Positions 21,748-31,138 of a stretch of 64,000 nucleotides of DNA are shown here, piece by piece. The notes under the pieces were generated by a model. That model was not told the DNA's origin, made no database searches, and saw nothing but the letters and a program-made list of their open reading frames with translations. Position numbers and translations under genes: made by a program. Every line of letters begins with the position of its first letter. Positions within the stretch are counted from its first letter, which is position 1. The DNA lies in NCBI GenBank assembly GCA_001801025.1, contig MGWO01000013.1:318492-382491 (forward strand), read 5' to 3'. This DNA comes from Gallionellales bacterium GWA2_54_124. Lineage in GTDB: Bacteria; Pseudomonadota; Gammaproteobacteria; Burkholderiales; Gallionellaceae.

Positions 21748-22444
21748 GGCAACTCCCGGCCCAGCCATTCACATAAAAGGTGTAGCCTACTTTGATCAGG
21801 CCATAAATACCAAAACACACCACAAGCAGCCCTGCAACACGTCGTACTTTGGGTGACTGCACCCAGCCCCGCAGATTTTCCCAGAACAAACCGATCGCCA
21901 GCAGATTCGGCAAGGTCCCGAGACCAAAAGCCAACATTACCAGCGCACCGGTTGACGCGTGACCGCTGGCCAGCGCCGTGATCAGCACACTGTACACCAG
22001 ACCGCAAGGCAGCCAGCCCCAAAGCGTGCCGAGCAAGAAAGCACGCCAAGGCGTCGAGATGGGAAACAGGCCGCGCGTCAAAGGCTGGATACGTTGCCAC
22101 AACAGCTTACCTAGGGTTTCGATGCGCCGTACCGCACCCCAAAGGCCGGCCAGATAAAGCCCGAGCGCAATCAGCATCAGGCTCGACAACGCGAACAGCA
22201 AATGTTGTACCGGTACCACATCGCGCAGCAGCAAACCCGCCTGCCCCACGGCACCGGCCAGCGCACCCGCCAGCGTGTAGCTGGTCACCCGCCCGCCGCT
22301 GTAGGACAGATGAAATGGCCAGCGCGCGCCGCCTGCGGGCAATTGCGTCGTCAGAATACCGACCAGACTGCCGCACATTCCAAGACAGTGCACTCCGCCC
22401 AGCAAACCTGCGAAAAACACCGCGATGATGCTAAATTCAGTCAT
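21734..22444 (-). CDS. SafE/UreH-like membrane protein (cytochrome oxidase biogenesis type)
   Basis: The 236-residue polytopic protein has the N-terminal motif GGVHCLGMCG and a second WGWLPCGLVYS motif in a membrane segment. This is typical of the TauE/SafE- or DsbD-like family often found beside cytochrome oxidase maturation genes. About six membrane segments are apparent. Overlap with the SCO1 gene supports a role in metal supply to an oxidase, but the substrate is not established. The leader lacks a Shine-Dalgarno sequence and consists of a heptamer array. Confidence 0.8.
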   Translation of the reverse strand: MTEFSIIAVFFAGLLGGVHCLGMCGSLVGILTTQLPAGGARWPFHLSYSGGRVTSYTLAGALAGAVGQAGLLLRDVVPVQHLLFALSSLMLIALGLYLAGLWGAVRRIETLGKLLWQRIQPLTRGLFPISTPWRAFLLGTLWGWLPCGLVYSVLITALASGHASTGALVMLAFGLGTLPNLLAIGLFWENLRGWVQSPKVRRVAGLLVVCFGIYGLIKVGYTFYVNGWAGSCHVAA

Positions 22445-22451
22445 AAGAATA

Positions 22452-22493
22452 GTGGTAAGTGGTAAGTGGTAAGTGGTAAGTGGTAAGTGGTAA
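22452..22493. repeat. six perfect GTGGTAA heptamers
   Basis: The 7-bp unit GTGGTAA is repeated six times without error (42 bp) between the bioD stop and the start of the SafE-like gene. It ends 8 bp from the bioD stop codon. Read on the transcribed strand the unit is TTACCAC. Confidence 0.97.
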
Positions 22494-22501
22494 GTCAGAG
22501 T

Positions 22502-23164
22502 TTAATGCTTTAACAGCGACAAATCCAAACACGCGGCGACGACACCCGCATCCGGCACTGTCTGGTAATGCGGCACCACACCCAGCAACGGCCCTTTAAT
22601 CCGCTCCGTCAATGCCTCTATATTTTCGTTCAGCATACTCATCTCGCCCTCCACGCAATTTGCCACCCAGCCTGCCAGCTTCAGCCCACACCGGGTAATC
22701 GCATCGGCCGTCAACAAGGCATGATTGAGGCAACCAAGCCGCATGCCAACCACCAGAATCACTGGCAGTTTCAACTGCCGTGCCAGATCAGCACTATCCT
22801 GACTCTCGTTCAACGGCACGCGAAAGCCACCCGCCCCCTCGACAACGACCACATCCGCCTGCGTCTCAAGCTCGCTGTACGACTGAAGTATCCGTTCCAG
22901 ACTGATCCTCACTCCGACAAATTTAGCGGCCAGATGCGGTGCGACGGCGCGCTCGAAACTGTACGGATTGATCTGACCGCGACTGGCCAGCACGTTGCTG
23001 GCGGCAAGCAAGGCTCTGACATCTTCACTGAAATCCGCATCATCACAGGCGACCGGCTTCATCCCCACCACACTAAAACCTTGTCCGGCAAAACCGTGCA
23101 GCAGCGCACAACTGATCAGCGTCTTGCCCACACAGGTGTCTGTTCCCGTCACAAAAAAGTTCAT
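22502..23164 (-). CDS. bioD: dethiobiotin synthetase
   Basis: The 220-residue enzyme closes the ureido ring of dethiobiotin using ATP and CO2. The P-loop is GTDTCVGKT at residues about 7-15, followed by GMKPVACD and VVVEGAGGFRVPL. It is the last enzyme gene of the leftward bioB-F-H-C-D series, 7 bp after bioC. Confidence 0.96.
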   Translation of the reverse strand: MNFFVTGTDTCVGKTLISCALLHGFAGQGFSVVGMKPVACDDADFSEDVRALLAASNVLASRGQINPYSFERAVAPHLAAKFVGVRISLERILQSYSELETQADVVVVEGAGGFRVPLNESQDSADLARQLKLPVILVVGMRLGCLNHALLTADAITRCGLKLAGWVANCVEGEMSMLNENIEALTERIKGPLLGVVPHYQTVPDAGVVAACLDLSLLKH

Positions 23165-23171
23165 GGCAACC

Positions 23172-24044
23172 TCACTTTATTTTGAATGATGTCTTGATAA
23201 TCGCAGCACCGTCACGATTCACGCGCGGCGCAGGTTTCCAGGCATGACCATAGACCACTTCGTACGTGGCGGGCAATTTGCCGTCACGCCTGAGTTTCTC
23301 ATAGTTTTCCAGCAAACGCGCCCACGCCGCTTTGCCCATCAGCCCCTGCCCGCGTCCTGCCGTCGTGTTATGCGCACCGATCGCTTTGAGATCCTGCAGC
23401 ACACCCCGCACATCCTCATAGGTCAGCGTCAAATACTCCATGTCCATCACAGGTTCTGCGAATCCTGCCTGCACCAGCATGTCGCCGATGTCGTGCATAT
23501 CGGCAAAACGATTCAGATGACTGCGTTCGTCCACCCCTTTGAACGCCTGCCGCAACTCTTTCAGCGTATCAGGACCCAGCGTGCTGAACATCAGCAAGCC
23601 CTCTGTTTTTAACACCCGATGCAATTCGACAAAGGTTGCCGGCAAATCATTGCACCACTGCACAGCAAGATTCGACCAGACCATATCCAGACTATTCGCC
23701 GCCAGCGGCAAGGCTTCCACATCGGCACACACCGGCAACTGACGGCAGCCGCCAAATAGTTTTTGCCACCAGCTTGAACGACTTTTCGAAGTCTGCAACA
23801 TGCCGATGGCGATATCAAGCGAGATCACCTGCGCGGCGGGGTATTTTTCCGCCAGTTGACGCCCGCCCCAGCCTGTGCCGCTGCCCGCATCAAGCAGACG
23901 CTCTGGCTGCAATTTGATGTATTCAAGGCGTTCGAGCATGCGCGTACACACTTCGCGCTGCAACACCGCGCTTGCGTCATATCCCTCTGCCGCACGGGAA
24001 AAAGCCTGGCGCATCGCTTTTTTATCGATTACAAATTCACTCAT
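23172..24044 (-). CDS. bioC: malonyl-ACP O-methyltransferase BioC
   Basis: The 290-residue SAM-dependent enzyme masks malonyl-ACP as its methyl ester, starting pimelate synthesis for biotin. The SAM loop is LLDAGSGTGWGGR near residue 50, followed by VISLDIAIGML and the LPLAANSLDMVWSN strand. It overlaps bioH by 8 bp. Confidence 0.95.
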   Translation of the reverse strand: MSEFVIDKKAMRQAFSRAAEGYDASAVLQREVCTRMLERLEYIKLQPERLLDAGSGTGWGGRQLAEKYPAAQVISLDIAIGMLQTSKSRSSWWQKLFGGCRQLPVCADVEALPLAANSLDMVWSNLAVQWCNDLPATFVELHRVLKTEGLLMFSTLGPDTLKELRQAFKGVDERSHLNRFADMHDIGDMLVQAGFAEPVMDMEYLTLTYEDVRGVLQDLKAIGAHNTTAGRGQGLMGKAAWARLLENYEKLRRDGKLPATYEVVYGHAWKPAPRVNRDGAAIIKTSFKIK

Positions 24045-24858
24045 GCAAGAAGTCCGCCACCTGTTTTACAAATTCTTCGGGATGCGACAAAAATGGAACA
24101 TGGGCCGCGCCTTCTATTGCCGCCAGTCGCGCCTTGGGCAGTTTCGCCGCCATATACCGCATCGCAGCCAGCGGCGTAAGCGTATCGCAAACACCGCCAA
24201 TCACCAGCACGGGCTGTTTTATTTTCGTCAATGCCTCGCGCAAATCACAGTCGCGCAAAATTTCCAGCCCCGCCTGCAACCAGACAGGATCAGGCGCATT
24301 GCACACGGCCAGACTGCGCCGTAAAACCGCCAGCAATTCGCGCTCACGTTCCCCGCCGCGCACTTGCAGCCCCAAAAAGCGGCGCAGCGTCTGCGCACTA
24401 TCCTGCCGCAATGCCTCAGAAAAGGCTGTCAGCGTATCGTTCTGCATCGCACAAGGCCAGTCAGTTTTCTGTGCGAAGCACGGCGTCGCAGCAACCAGCA
24501 CCAGCCGCTGCACCTGCTCCGGATAACGCAACGCCCAGCGCAACGCCACCTGACCACCCAGCGACCAGCCACAAAGGCTCAAGGGCTCAGTGAACTGTGC
24601 CGACAGCTGATCGACGATGGCATCAATATAAGGAGTGGGGGGTGGGGAGTGGGGCGTATCCGGCTCGCCGGTTTCCCAGCTTGCCACTTGCCACTTGCCA
24701 CTTGCCGCACTATATCCGTGTCCGGGCAAATCCACCGCCATCACCTTAAAATGCGCTGCCAGTTGCGGCAAAACATCACCCCACATTCCGCTGTGCATGC
24801 CCCATCCGTGAATGAACAGCAACGGTGCAACCGTGCCGCGATCAACGTGCAAGTTCAT
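24037..24858 (-). CDS. bioH: pimeloyl-ACP methyl ester carboxylesterase BioH, with repeat-coded insertion
   Basis: This alpha/beta hydrolase (273 residues) removes the methyl ester from pimeloyl-ACP methyl ester. The nucleophile is the serine in GWSLGG, the acid is in GVCDTLTP and the histidine is in GAAHVPF. The start at 24858 follows the usual N-terminus (before LLFIHGWGMHSGMW). Between AVDLPGHGYSA and YIDAIVDQL lies an extra Pro/Gly/Trp-rich stretch of about 24 residues, encoded by two heptamer arrays and absent from typical BioH. The frame is intact, so the gene may still work, with a loop inserted between strands. It overlaps bioF by 17 bp. Confidence 0.9.
   Translation of the reverse strand: MNLHVDRGTVAPLLFIHGWGMHSGMWGDVLPQLAAHFKVMAVDLPGHGYSAASGKWQVASWETGEPDTPHSPPPTPYIDAIVDQLSAQFTEPLSLCGWSLGGQVALRWALRYPEQVQRLVLVAATPCFAQKTDWPCAMQNDTLTAFSEALRQDSAQTLRRFLGLQVRGGERERELLAVLRRSLAVCNAPDPVWLQAGLEILRDCDLREALTKIKQPVLVIGGVCDTLTPLAAMRYMAAKLPKARLAAIEGAAHVPFLSHPEEFVKQVADFLHE
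24634..24708. repeat. two heptamer arrays inside bioH
   Basis: At 24634-24654 the units are agtgggg, ggtgggg, agtgggg. At 24681-24708 they are ttgccac three times then ttgccgc. The whole stretch is 75 bp, a multiple of three, so it adds residues to BioH without shifting the frame. Confidence 0.9.
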
Positions 24859-25996
24859 GCAAGGCCTCCAGCAAGCGGCTGACATCGGATGCACTATGAG
24901 CGGCCGACAAAGTGATACGCAGACGTGCCGTTCCCGCAGGCACGGTCGGCGGACGGATCGCCGCAACCCAGATCCCGCGCGCGCGCAATGCCATGCTCAG
25001 CGCCAATGCCGCCTGATTATCACCCACCAGCAGCGGCTGGATCGCCGTATCCGAGGCCATCGGCTGCCAGGGTAATCCGCGCAAACCCGTGCGCAGCTGA
25101 GCAATCAGCTGATGCAGGTGCGCGCGACGCCCGTCATCCTCCCCGAGCAGCTGCAAACTTTTCCGCAGTGCACAGGCCAGGGCCGGCGGCGAAGCCGTGG
25201 TGTACACATAGCTATGCGCATTGTTGATCAGCGTATCGATCACCGCCTGCTCTGCGGCGACAAACGCACCGGACACGCCAGCCGCTTTGCCAAGCGTCGC
25301 CATATAGATGATGCGCGGTGAACTGAGGCCAAAATGCGACAGTGAACCGCGCCCCTGATGACCCAGCACGCCAAAGCCGTGCGCATCATCGACCAGCAGC
25401 CAGGCGTCATGCGCAGCGCACAGCGCCAGTAACTCGGGCAAGGGCGCCATGTCACCGTCCATACTGAATACCGCATCGACGCAAATGAGTTTTCGTCCAC
25501 TCGTCGTCTGTGCCAGCAGGGCGGCTAACTGCGCCATGTCGTTATGGCGATAACGCTGCACAGTCGCACGCGAGAGCTGCATCGCATCATTGAGCGAGGC
25601 GTGATTGAGCTTGTCGGCAAACACCGTATCGCCGCGTCCGGTTAGTGCCTGCACCACCCCCAAATTGGCCATATAGCCCGTGGAAAAAAGCAAGGCGGCA
25701 GGCTTGTCAGCAAAAGCGGCCAGTTCATACTCCAGCTGCTCATGCGGCGAAAAGTGGCCGCAAACCAGATGTGCCGCACCCGCACCCGCACCATAGTCCC
25801 GCGCCCCCTGCTGCAAGGCGGAAACAATTTCCGGATGATATGCAAAACCAAGGTAATCATTGCTGCTAAACGAAAGATACGGTTTTCCATCCACGACCAA
25901 CTCAGGCGTTTGCGGACTCGATACCGTGCACCGCTGGCGCAGCAAGCCCCGCGCGCATCGCTCGTCGAGTTCTAGTTGAAGTTCAGTGAAAGGCAA
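24842..25996 (-). CDS. bioF: 8-amino-7-oxononanoate synthase
   Basis: The 384-residue PLP enzyme condenses pimeloyl-ACP with alanine. The PLP lysine is in the segment MATLGKAAGVSGAF; SFSSNDYLGFA, the GSGAA-like ring (DYGAGAGAAHLVCG) and VDDAHGFGVLG are all present. The length is normal. It lies 5 bp after bioB and overlaps bioH. Confidence 0.96.
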   Translation of the reverse strand: MPFTELQLELDERCARGLLRQRCTVSSPQTPELVVDGKPYLSFSSNDYLGFAYHPEIVSALQQGARDYGAGAGAAHLVCGHFSPHEQLEYELAAFADKPAALLFSTGYMANLGVVQALTGRGDTVFADKLNHASLNDAMQLSRATVQRYRHNDMAQLAALLAQTTSGRKLICVDAVFSMDGDMAPLPELLALCAAHDAWLLVDDAHGFGVLGHQGRGSLSHFGLSSPRIIYMATLGKAAGVSGAFVAAEQAVIDTLINNAHSYVYTTASPPALACALRKSLQLLGEDDGRRAHLHQLIAQLRTGLRGLPWQPMASDTAIQPLLVGDNQAALALSMALRARGIWVAAIRPPTVPAGTARLRITLSAAHSASDVSRLLEALHELAR

Positions 25997-26001
25997 CGGT
26001 T

Positions 26002-26997
26002 TTAATGTTTATCCGCAAACGGATACATGCCGAGTTTGTCCATCAACGTGCGATCGCGTTCGACCTCCGGATTGCCGGTAGTCAATAGCTGTTCGCCATA
26101 AAAAATTGAATTGGCACCAGCCAGAAAGCACAAGGCCTGAATCGCATCCGACATCTGTTGACGACCGGCGGACAAGCGCACCCGCGCCGTCGGCATCGTG
26201 ATGCGCGCAACCGCAATGGTGCGCACAAAATCCAACGGATCGAGTTCGGCGGCATCGGCCAGCGGCGTACCTTCGACCTTGACCAGATTATTGATCGGCA
26301 CACTTTCAGGATAAGGGTTCATGTTCGCCAGCTGCGCGACCAGTCCTGCTCGCTGGTTAAGATTTTCGCCCATCCCGACGATGCCGCCGCTGCACACATG
26401 CATCCCGGCCCGGCGCACCCGCTCCAGCGTATCCAACCTGTCCTGATAGTCACGCGTACTGATGATGTCGCCGTAAAATTCAGGCGAGGTATCCAGATTA
26501 TGATTGTAGTAATCAAGCCCCGCCGCCCTTAACTGCTCGGTCTGCGCATCATTCAACATACCCAGCGTCGCGCAGGTCTCCATGCCAAGACCACGCACCG
26601 CCTGAACCATCTCAACCACGCTTAGCATGTCGTCCTCTGAAGGTTCGCGCCAGGCAGCCCCCATGCAGAACCGGTCGGCGCCCGCCGCTTGCGCGGCTTT
26701 TGCCGCCTCAATCACCGCATCCAACGCCAGCATCTTGCGGTCTTCCACGCCCGTCGAATGAAACGCCGACTGAGGACAATAGCCGCAGTCCTCCGAACAC
26801 CCCCCGGTCTTGATCGACAGCAAGGTCGAGAGCTGTACCTGATTCGGATCGAAATGTTCGCGGTGTACCTGCTGAGCGCGGTAGAGCAAGTCGGCAAACG
26901 GCAGCGCGAACAGCGATTCAACCTCCTCGACGCTCCAGCGTTCAGGCGTTGCGGTTCTTTTAACGGGATGGTGAAAGGCGATGGTCTGAGTATTCAT
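26002..26997 (-). CDS. bioB: biotin synthase
   Basis: The 331-residue radical-SAM enzyme inserts sulfur into dethiobiotin. The [4Fe-4S] cysteines are in [13 protein letters not shown]. The ATG at 26997 (MNTQTIAF) is chosen because the upstream 18 codons are not conserved-looking and would overlap comF. It is the first gene of the biotin cluster and divergent from comF with about 57 bp between starts, so both promoters lie there. Confidence 0.96.
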   Translation of the reverse strand: MNTQTIAFHHPVKRTATPERWSVEEVESLFALPFADLLYRAQQVHREHFDPNQVQLSTLLSIKTGGCSEDCGYCPQSAFHSTGVEDRKMLALDAVIEAAKAAQAAGADRFCMGAAWREPSEDDMLSVVEMVQAVRGLGMETCATLGMLNDAQTEQLRAAGLDYYNHNLDTSPEFYGDIISTRDYQDRLDTLERVRRAGMHVCSGGIVGMGENLNQRAGLVAQLANMNPYPESVPINNLVKVEGTPLADAAELDPLDFVRTIAVARITMPTARVRLSAGRQQMSDAIQALCFLAGANSIFYGEQLLTTGNPEVERDRTLMDKLGMYPFADKH

Positions 26998-27054
26998 AGC
27001 GTATGATGCACATGTAGAGTAGCAACTGCGTATCATCCAAGAAAGGTGCACGCC

Positions 27055-27768
27055 TTGTCAATTTTAAACACGCTCAAACTAAACAGCCGCTTACAATTTA
27101 AGCAGCTCTTGCCGGCTCAGCCTTGCGTGTTGTGCGGCACAATGAGCCATGAGGGACTTTGGTGCGCAGCGTGTAATCGTGAGATGCCCTATTTTGACGC
27201 ACCCCATTGCCCGGTTTGCGGACTTATCACACCCACAGCTTCACTATGCGGACGATGTCTGACAAAGCCACCCGCCTTTGCCAGAACAACCACCGCATTT
27301 TACTATCGGTTTCCGATTGACCGGCTGATTCAATCGCTTAAATATCATAGCCAACTCGCACTGGCACCAACGCTTGCCAAAAAACTGCTCGACCAAATAG
27401 ACGAAATACCCGACTTAGTCATCCCAATGCCACTGCATCCTGCCAAACTTAAAGAACGCGGTTTTAATCAGGCAAGCCTCATCGCAACGCCGATTGCAAA
27501 CACGCTGAGAATTGACATGAATGACGATGCCTGCCACCGCCTTCGCAACACCCCATCACAAACTGCGCTCCCCTGGAATGAACGCGAAAGCAATGTGCGT
27601 GATGCATTTGACTGTACACTCGACTTATCCGAAAAGCACATCGCGCTGGTGGACGACGTCATGACAACCGGCGCCAGCATGAATGAACTGGCACGTGCCG
27701 TGCAAAAAAGGGGCGCAAAAAAAATCAGTATCTGGATTGTGGCCAGAGCTACGACAAATTTTTACTGA
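27055..27768 (+). CDS. ComF-family phosphoribosyltransferase
   Basis: The protein of about 237 residues has an N-terminal zinc-finger region (CVLCG, CAAC, CPVCG, CGRC) and a C-terminal type I phosphoribosyltransferase domain with the PRPP loop [14 protein letters not shown]. ComF proteins support DNA uptake in competent bacteria, but the reaction is unknown. The TTG at 27055 is preferred: GAAAGG at 27041-27046 sits 8 bp before it, whereas an upstream GTG at 27046 overlaps that site. Confidence 0.88.
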   Translation: MSILNTLKLNSRLQFKQLLPAQPCVLCGTMSHEGLWCAACNREMPYFDAPHCPVCGLITPTASLCGRCLTKPPAFARTTTAFYYRFPIDRLIQSLKYHSQLALAPTLAKKLLDQIDEIPDLVIPMPLHPAKLKERGFNQASLIATPIANTLRIDMNDDACHRLRNTPSQTALPWNERESNVRDAFDCTLDLSEKHIALVDDVMTTGASMNELARAVQKRGAKKISIWIVARATTNFY

Positions 27769-27896
27769 CATAAAAATCTATGAGTTATTTGTAAGGCGTT
27801 TTCCTGTTTTGTGCGAAAATTGCTATGCGATATTCAATATTGCACAAGCCGTATACCACTCCTGCAATGGAAATTTCATGGACACAAAGGAATCTG

Positions 27897-29153
27897 ATGT
27901 CAAAATTCAGCATCAATTTGCATGAAGCCGTCTACTCACTGTCCAACGCGCTTGATCTGGTGGGGGTCACACATATTCATCACGGCAAGCATGTCGCCTA
28001 CATGGCGACTGAGTGCGGGAAAAAGCTGGGCTGGCAGGGGGCTCGTATGGATGACCTGTTTCAGGCCGCCATTTTGCATGACAGCGGCGTGTCCAAGACA
28101 GTAATACACCAGCGTCTTGCGCAGTTTGAATGGGAAGATGAAATCGATCATTGCAAAACCGGCGCAAAACTGCTCGCCACCTGCCCGCTGCTGGCAAAAC
28201 TTGCACCCATCGTTCGCCACCACCACACGCACTGGTCAGAACTGAAAGATCTCGACCTCCCCATGGAAGTCAAACTTTCCGCCAACTGCATTTACATGGT
28301 TGATCGTGTAGATGTCCTGTCACTGGGATTTTTAGTCGATCAGTCCAACCTGCTGCTGGGGCGCGAGGAAATCCGCCAGAAGATATTCTCCAAACGCGGA
28401 GACTGGTTTTGCCCCGAGCTTGTCGATGCCTTCATGGAAATATCGCAATCAGAGGCATTTTGGCTGCTGCTGGAAAACGAACAAGTCAACGGCTATGTCT
28501 CCGTCTGGCTTGCAGAAACCCAATCCCGTGAAATGGACTTTGAAGAACTGCGCAGCATCGTATATATCTTCTCTTATATCGTTGATGCCAAGAGTTCCTT
28601 TACGAAGGAGCATTCTGACGGCGTTGCCAGACTGGCAAGATACTTAGGCAGCCTGTTCAACCTGTCAAATGAAACCTGTGAAATGCTCGAACTGGCAGGG
28701 TTGCTGCACGACATCGGCAAACTCAGGCAGCCGGATGAACTGCTGGAAAAAGCCGGCAAACTGACCGATGAAGAATATGCGCATATTCAAAGACACAGTT
28801 TTGACACCTATATCATTCTCAAAAACATCCGCGGTCTTGAGAAAATTACCGCATGGGCTGCCCAACACCACGAGCGTGTGGATGGATCAGGCTATCCTTA
28901 TCACCTGGGTGACAGCGGAATCTCATTCGAAGCACGCATCGTTGCGGTCGCCGATGTATTTCAGGCACTCGCGCAAAAACGCCCCTACCGAGATCCGCTA
29001 AGCCCCGATGCGATCATGGAGATACTCAACGAGATGGTCGATGATAAAAAACTCGATCGTAGCGTTGTGATGTGCGTAGACCAGCACCTGCAAGACTGCT
29101 GGCTAGCTGCTGTCGGAAGCGACAAAGGCCAAAAATTCGACGCGAATTTTTAG
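27897..29153 (+). CDS. HD-GYP-type cyclic-di-GMP phosphodiesterase
   Basis: The 418-residue protein carries two HD-type domains. The first (about 20-130) has HHGKHVAYM, ILHDSGV and APIVRHHHTHW. The second is a full HD-GYP domain with KEHSDGVARLA, LLHDIGKL and AAQHHERVDGSGYPY, the last being the signature of cyclic-di-GMP hydrolysis. No receiver or membrane segment is seen. The ATG at 27897 has AAGGA at good spacing; longer forms are unlikely. It converges on, and overlaps by 4 bp, the last MSHA pilus gene, which suits a role in pilus control. Confidence 0.9.
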   Translation: MSKFSINLHEAVYSLSNALDLVGVTHIHHGKHVAYMATECGKKLGWQGARMDDLFQAAILHDSGVSKTVIHQRLAQFEWEDEIDHCKTGAKLLATCPLLAKLAPIVRHHHTHWSELKDLDLPMEVKLSANCIYMVDRVDVLSLGFLVDQSNLLLGREEIRQKIFSKRGDWFCPELVDAFMEISQSEAFWLLLENEQVNGYVSVWLAETQSREMDFEELRSIVYIFSYIVDAKSSFTKEHSDGVARLARYLGSLFNLSNETCEMLELAGLLHDIGKLRQPDELLEKAGKLTDEEYAHIQRHSFDTYIILKNIRGLEKITAWAAQHHERVDGSGYPYHLGDSGISFEARIVAVADVFQALAQKRPYRDPLSPDAIMEILNEMVDDKKLDRSVVMCVDQHLQDCWLAAVGSDKGQKFDANF

Positions 29154-30148
29154 AGCGCCTTAATTTTTTGCTGCACAAAAGCTTGCAACTCCGCGCTCAG
29201 TGTTTTACTGGACAGGGCGCGCAGGAAAGTTTCTTTTGCCTCGTCATTTTTGCCCAGCGCCTGCAATGAAATTCCGCACCCCATCAGCCAGACACCTGAA
29301 TTGGGCGACGCTTTGAGCGCAACCTGATAATGCTCTACCGCCTCTTTGTGCCGTGCACGGCGCTGCAAAAGCGCAGCGTAGAATGCCTGATAATCTGCCT
29401 GCTGTGCCGCATAGGGCAGCGTTAAGGCCAGCGTTATAAGTGCCTGATCAACCTCGTTTCGCTGCACCTGCAAGCGCGCCAGCAACATGGCATAGCCGCT
29501 GTTAGCGGGGCTGATTTTCAGCCCGTCCTGCAGCACCTGTTCCGCACCCGTGTTGCGTTTACTCTCCAACAATAAGCTGACCAGTGAATGTCGCGCGGCA
29601 TCGAGTCCCGCATCCATGCGCAAGGCAGCCTCTAAACCCGCCTGAGCTTCGACGTTTCTGCCCTGTTGCATATAAACAGTGGCCTTGTGAAATTCGGCTT
29701 CGGCCTGCTGCCTTAAGCTGACTTGCTTGACCGCACCCGACAGGTTAGCGTCGGGCACGGCAGGGGCCCTTGGCAAGGCAGGCGGCGCGGCAACCTGCCT
29801 TGCCACAGGCAGCATTTTAACCTGCGGTGCAACCTGTTTTTCCGGCTGAACTTTAGGCGCCATAACAGCCGTCTTTATCGGCAAACTCGCTACCGGCTCA
29901 ATTGCCGATACTGCAGGTACAACCGGTGCAACCGGTATCGCTTTAGCCACAACAGGCTGTTTTGCAATTAAAGACGGCACATTGACGCCCCGCCAGAGCA
30001 ATGCCGCAAGAATCACAAGCAACCCCGCTAACAAAACGAATTGAACCTTCTGATATTTGTTACTGATTTGAACCGTACGCAACTGGCCGGTCGCAACAGT
30101 CACCCCGCGTTGCTCCAATCCGTTGAGCATCTGATTGATGACGCTCAT
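29150..30148 (-). CDS. mshN: MSHA biogenesis protein MshN (TPR)
   Basis: The 332-residue protein has a short cytoplasmic start (MSVINQMLNGLEQRG, typical of MshN), one membrane segment (about 36-54), a Pro/Ala/Val-rich linker and C-terminal TPR repeats from about residue 150 (AEFHKATVYMQQGRNVEAQ onwards). It probably assists secretin or pilus assembly in the periplasm. It overlaps mshM by ATGA and is the last gene of the msh run. Confidence 0.88.
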   Translation of the reverse strand: MSVINQMLNGLEQRGVTVATGQLRTVQISNKYQKVQFVLLAGLLVILAALLWRGVNVPSLIAKQPVVAKAIPVAPVVPAVSAIEPVASLPIKTAVMAPKVQPEKQVAPQVKMLPVARQVAAPPALPRAPAVPDANLSGAVKQVSLRQQAEAEFHKATVYMQQGRNVEAQAGLEAALRMDAGLDAARHSLVSLLLESKRNTGAEQVLQDGLKISPANSGYAMLLARLQVQRNEVDQALITLALTLPYAAQQADYQAFYAALLQRRARHKEAVEHYQVALKASPNSGVWLMGCGISLQALGKNDEAKETFLRALSSKTLSAELQAFVQQKIKAL

Positions 30149-31104
30149 CTGAGCAAGACCAGTCCGCTTACCACAACCAGCAATACAGCAACAACAGCCC
30201 CCGCTTTCAATCCCAGCGCTAACCAGTCGCGACGTGACTCGGGCGTATCGGCCGCTGCCACCCCGATGTGTCCCGCACTCACATGCTGTTTACCCTCGCC
30301 ATAGGCCAGCATCAGGGCTTTATGCGCAATAATATTCACCAGCCTCGGCGTCCCCTTGGTGACACGGTGCAATTTAGCAATAGCTGCCATATCGAACAAA
30401 GTGTCGCCGGCAAATCCCGCCACACGCACCCGATGTCGAACATACCGATCCAATTCATCAGGCAGCAAGCCGCGCAATTCATACTGAAAACTGATACGCT
30501 GACGCAATTGACGGATTGAATACTGTGCCAGATGGGCATTCAATTCCGGCTGACCGAACAGCACCACTTGCAGCAGTTTTCGCTTTTCTGTTTCAAGATT
30601 TGTGAGCAGGCGCAGCACTTCGAGGGTCGGCAGGGGCAGCGCCTGTGCCTCGTCCAGACACACCAGCGCACGCTGCCCGTAACGCGCGCAATCGAGCAGC
30701 GCATTGGTCAATCCCTTCATCAGCTGATGCTGATCGCTGTCCTTGTCGAGCGGCACACGAAACTCATCGGCCAATGCCAGCAAAAGACTTCTGGGTTCAA
30801 GGTAGGGATTCGGAATGTAGGCGGTAATGAAATTCTGTCCGGCGACGGCGCTTGCCGTCTGATCCTGAGTGCCAATCGGCGTGGTCGATTGCATCCCTTC
30901 GTTCAGCGTAGCTAAAAACTTCCGGCACAGCATAGTCTTGCCGTTGCCCACTTCACCGGTGATCTTGATAAATCCCTCGCCGTTGTGCGCCGCCACCAGC
31001 AAAGTATTGAGGGCCTCCTGATAACTCGAACAGGCGAAAAAAAAGCTGGTGTCAGGCGTCAGACCAAAAGGCGCCTCATGCAGACCGAAATGCTTTAAAT
31101 ACAT
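30145..31104 (-). CDS. mshM: MSHA biogenesis ATPase MshM (ExeA-like)
   Basis: The 319-residue AAA ATPase begins MYLKHFGLHEAPFGLTPDT, a family signature. Walker A is GEVGNGKT at 50-57 and Walker B is ALVCLDEAQALP. A C-terminal membrane segment (about 297-317) anchors it. ExeA relatives help insert or organise the secretin. It lies 34 bp after mshL. Confidence 0.92.
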   Translation of the reverse strand: MYLKHFGLHEAPFGLTPDTSFFFACSSYQEALNTLLVAAHNGEGFIKITGEVGNGKTMLCRKFLATLNEGMQSTTPIGTQDQTASAVAGQNFITAYIPNPYLEPRSLLLALADEFRVPLDKDSDQHQLMKGLTNALLDCARYGQRALVCLDEAQALPLPTLEVLRLLTNLETEKRKLLQVVLFGQPELNAHLAQYSIRQLRQRISFQYELRGLLPDELDRYVRHRVRVAGFAGDTLFDMAAIAKLHRVTKGTPRLVNIIAHKALMLAYGEGKQHVSAGHIGVAAADTPESRRDWLALGLKAGAVVAVLLVVVSGLVLLR

Positions 31105-31138
31105 AGCGCTGCGACAGACTGTAAACCGCTCAATATCG

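Noticed and set aside
22452..22493. CRISPR-type array
   Set aside because: The heptamers are contiguous with no spacers, and no cas genes occur in the window.
22568..23185. 205-codon frame antisense to bioD
   Set aside because: BioD is unambiguous on the minus strand; this is its complement read in another frame.
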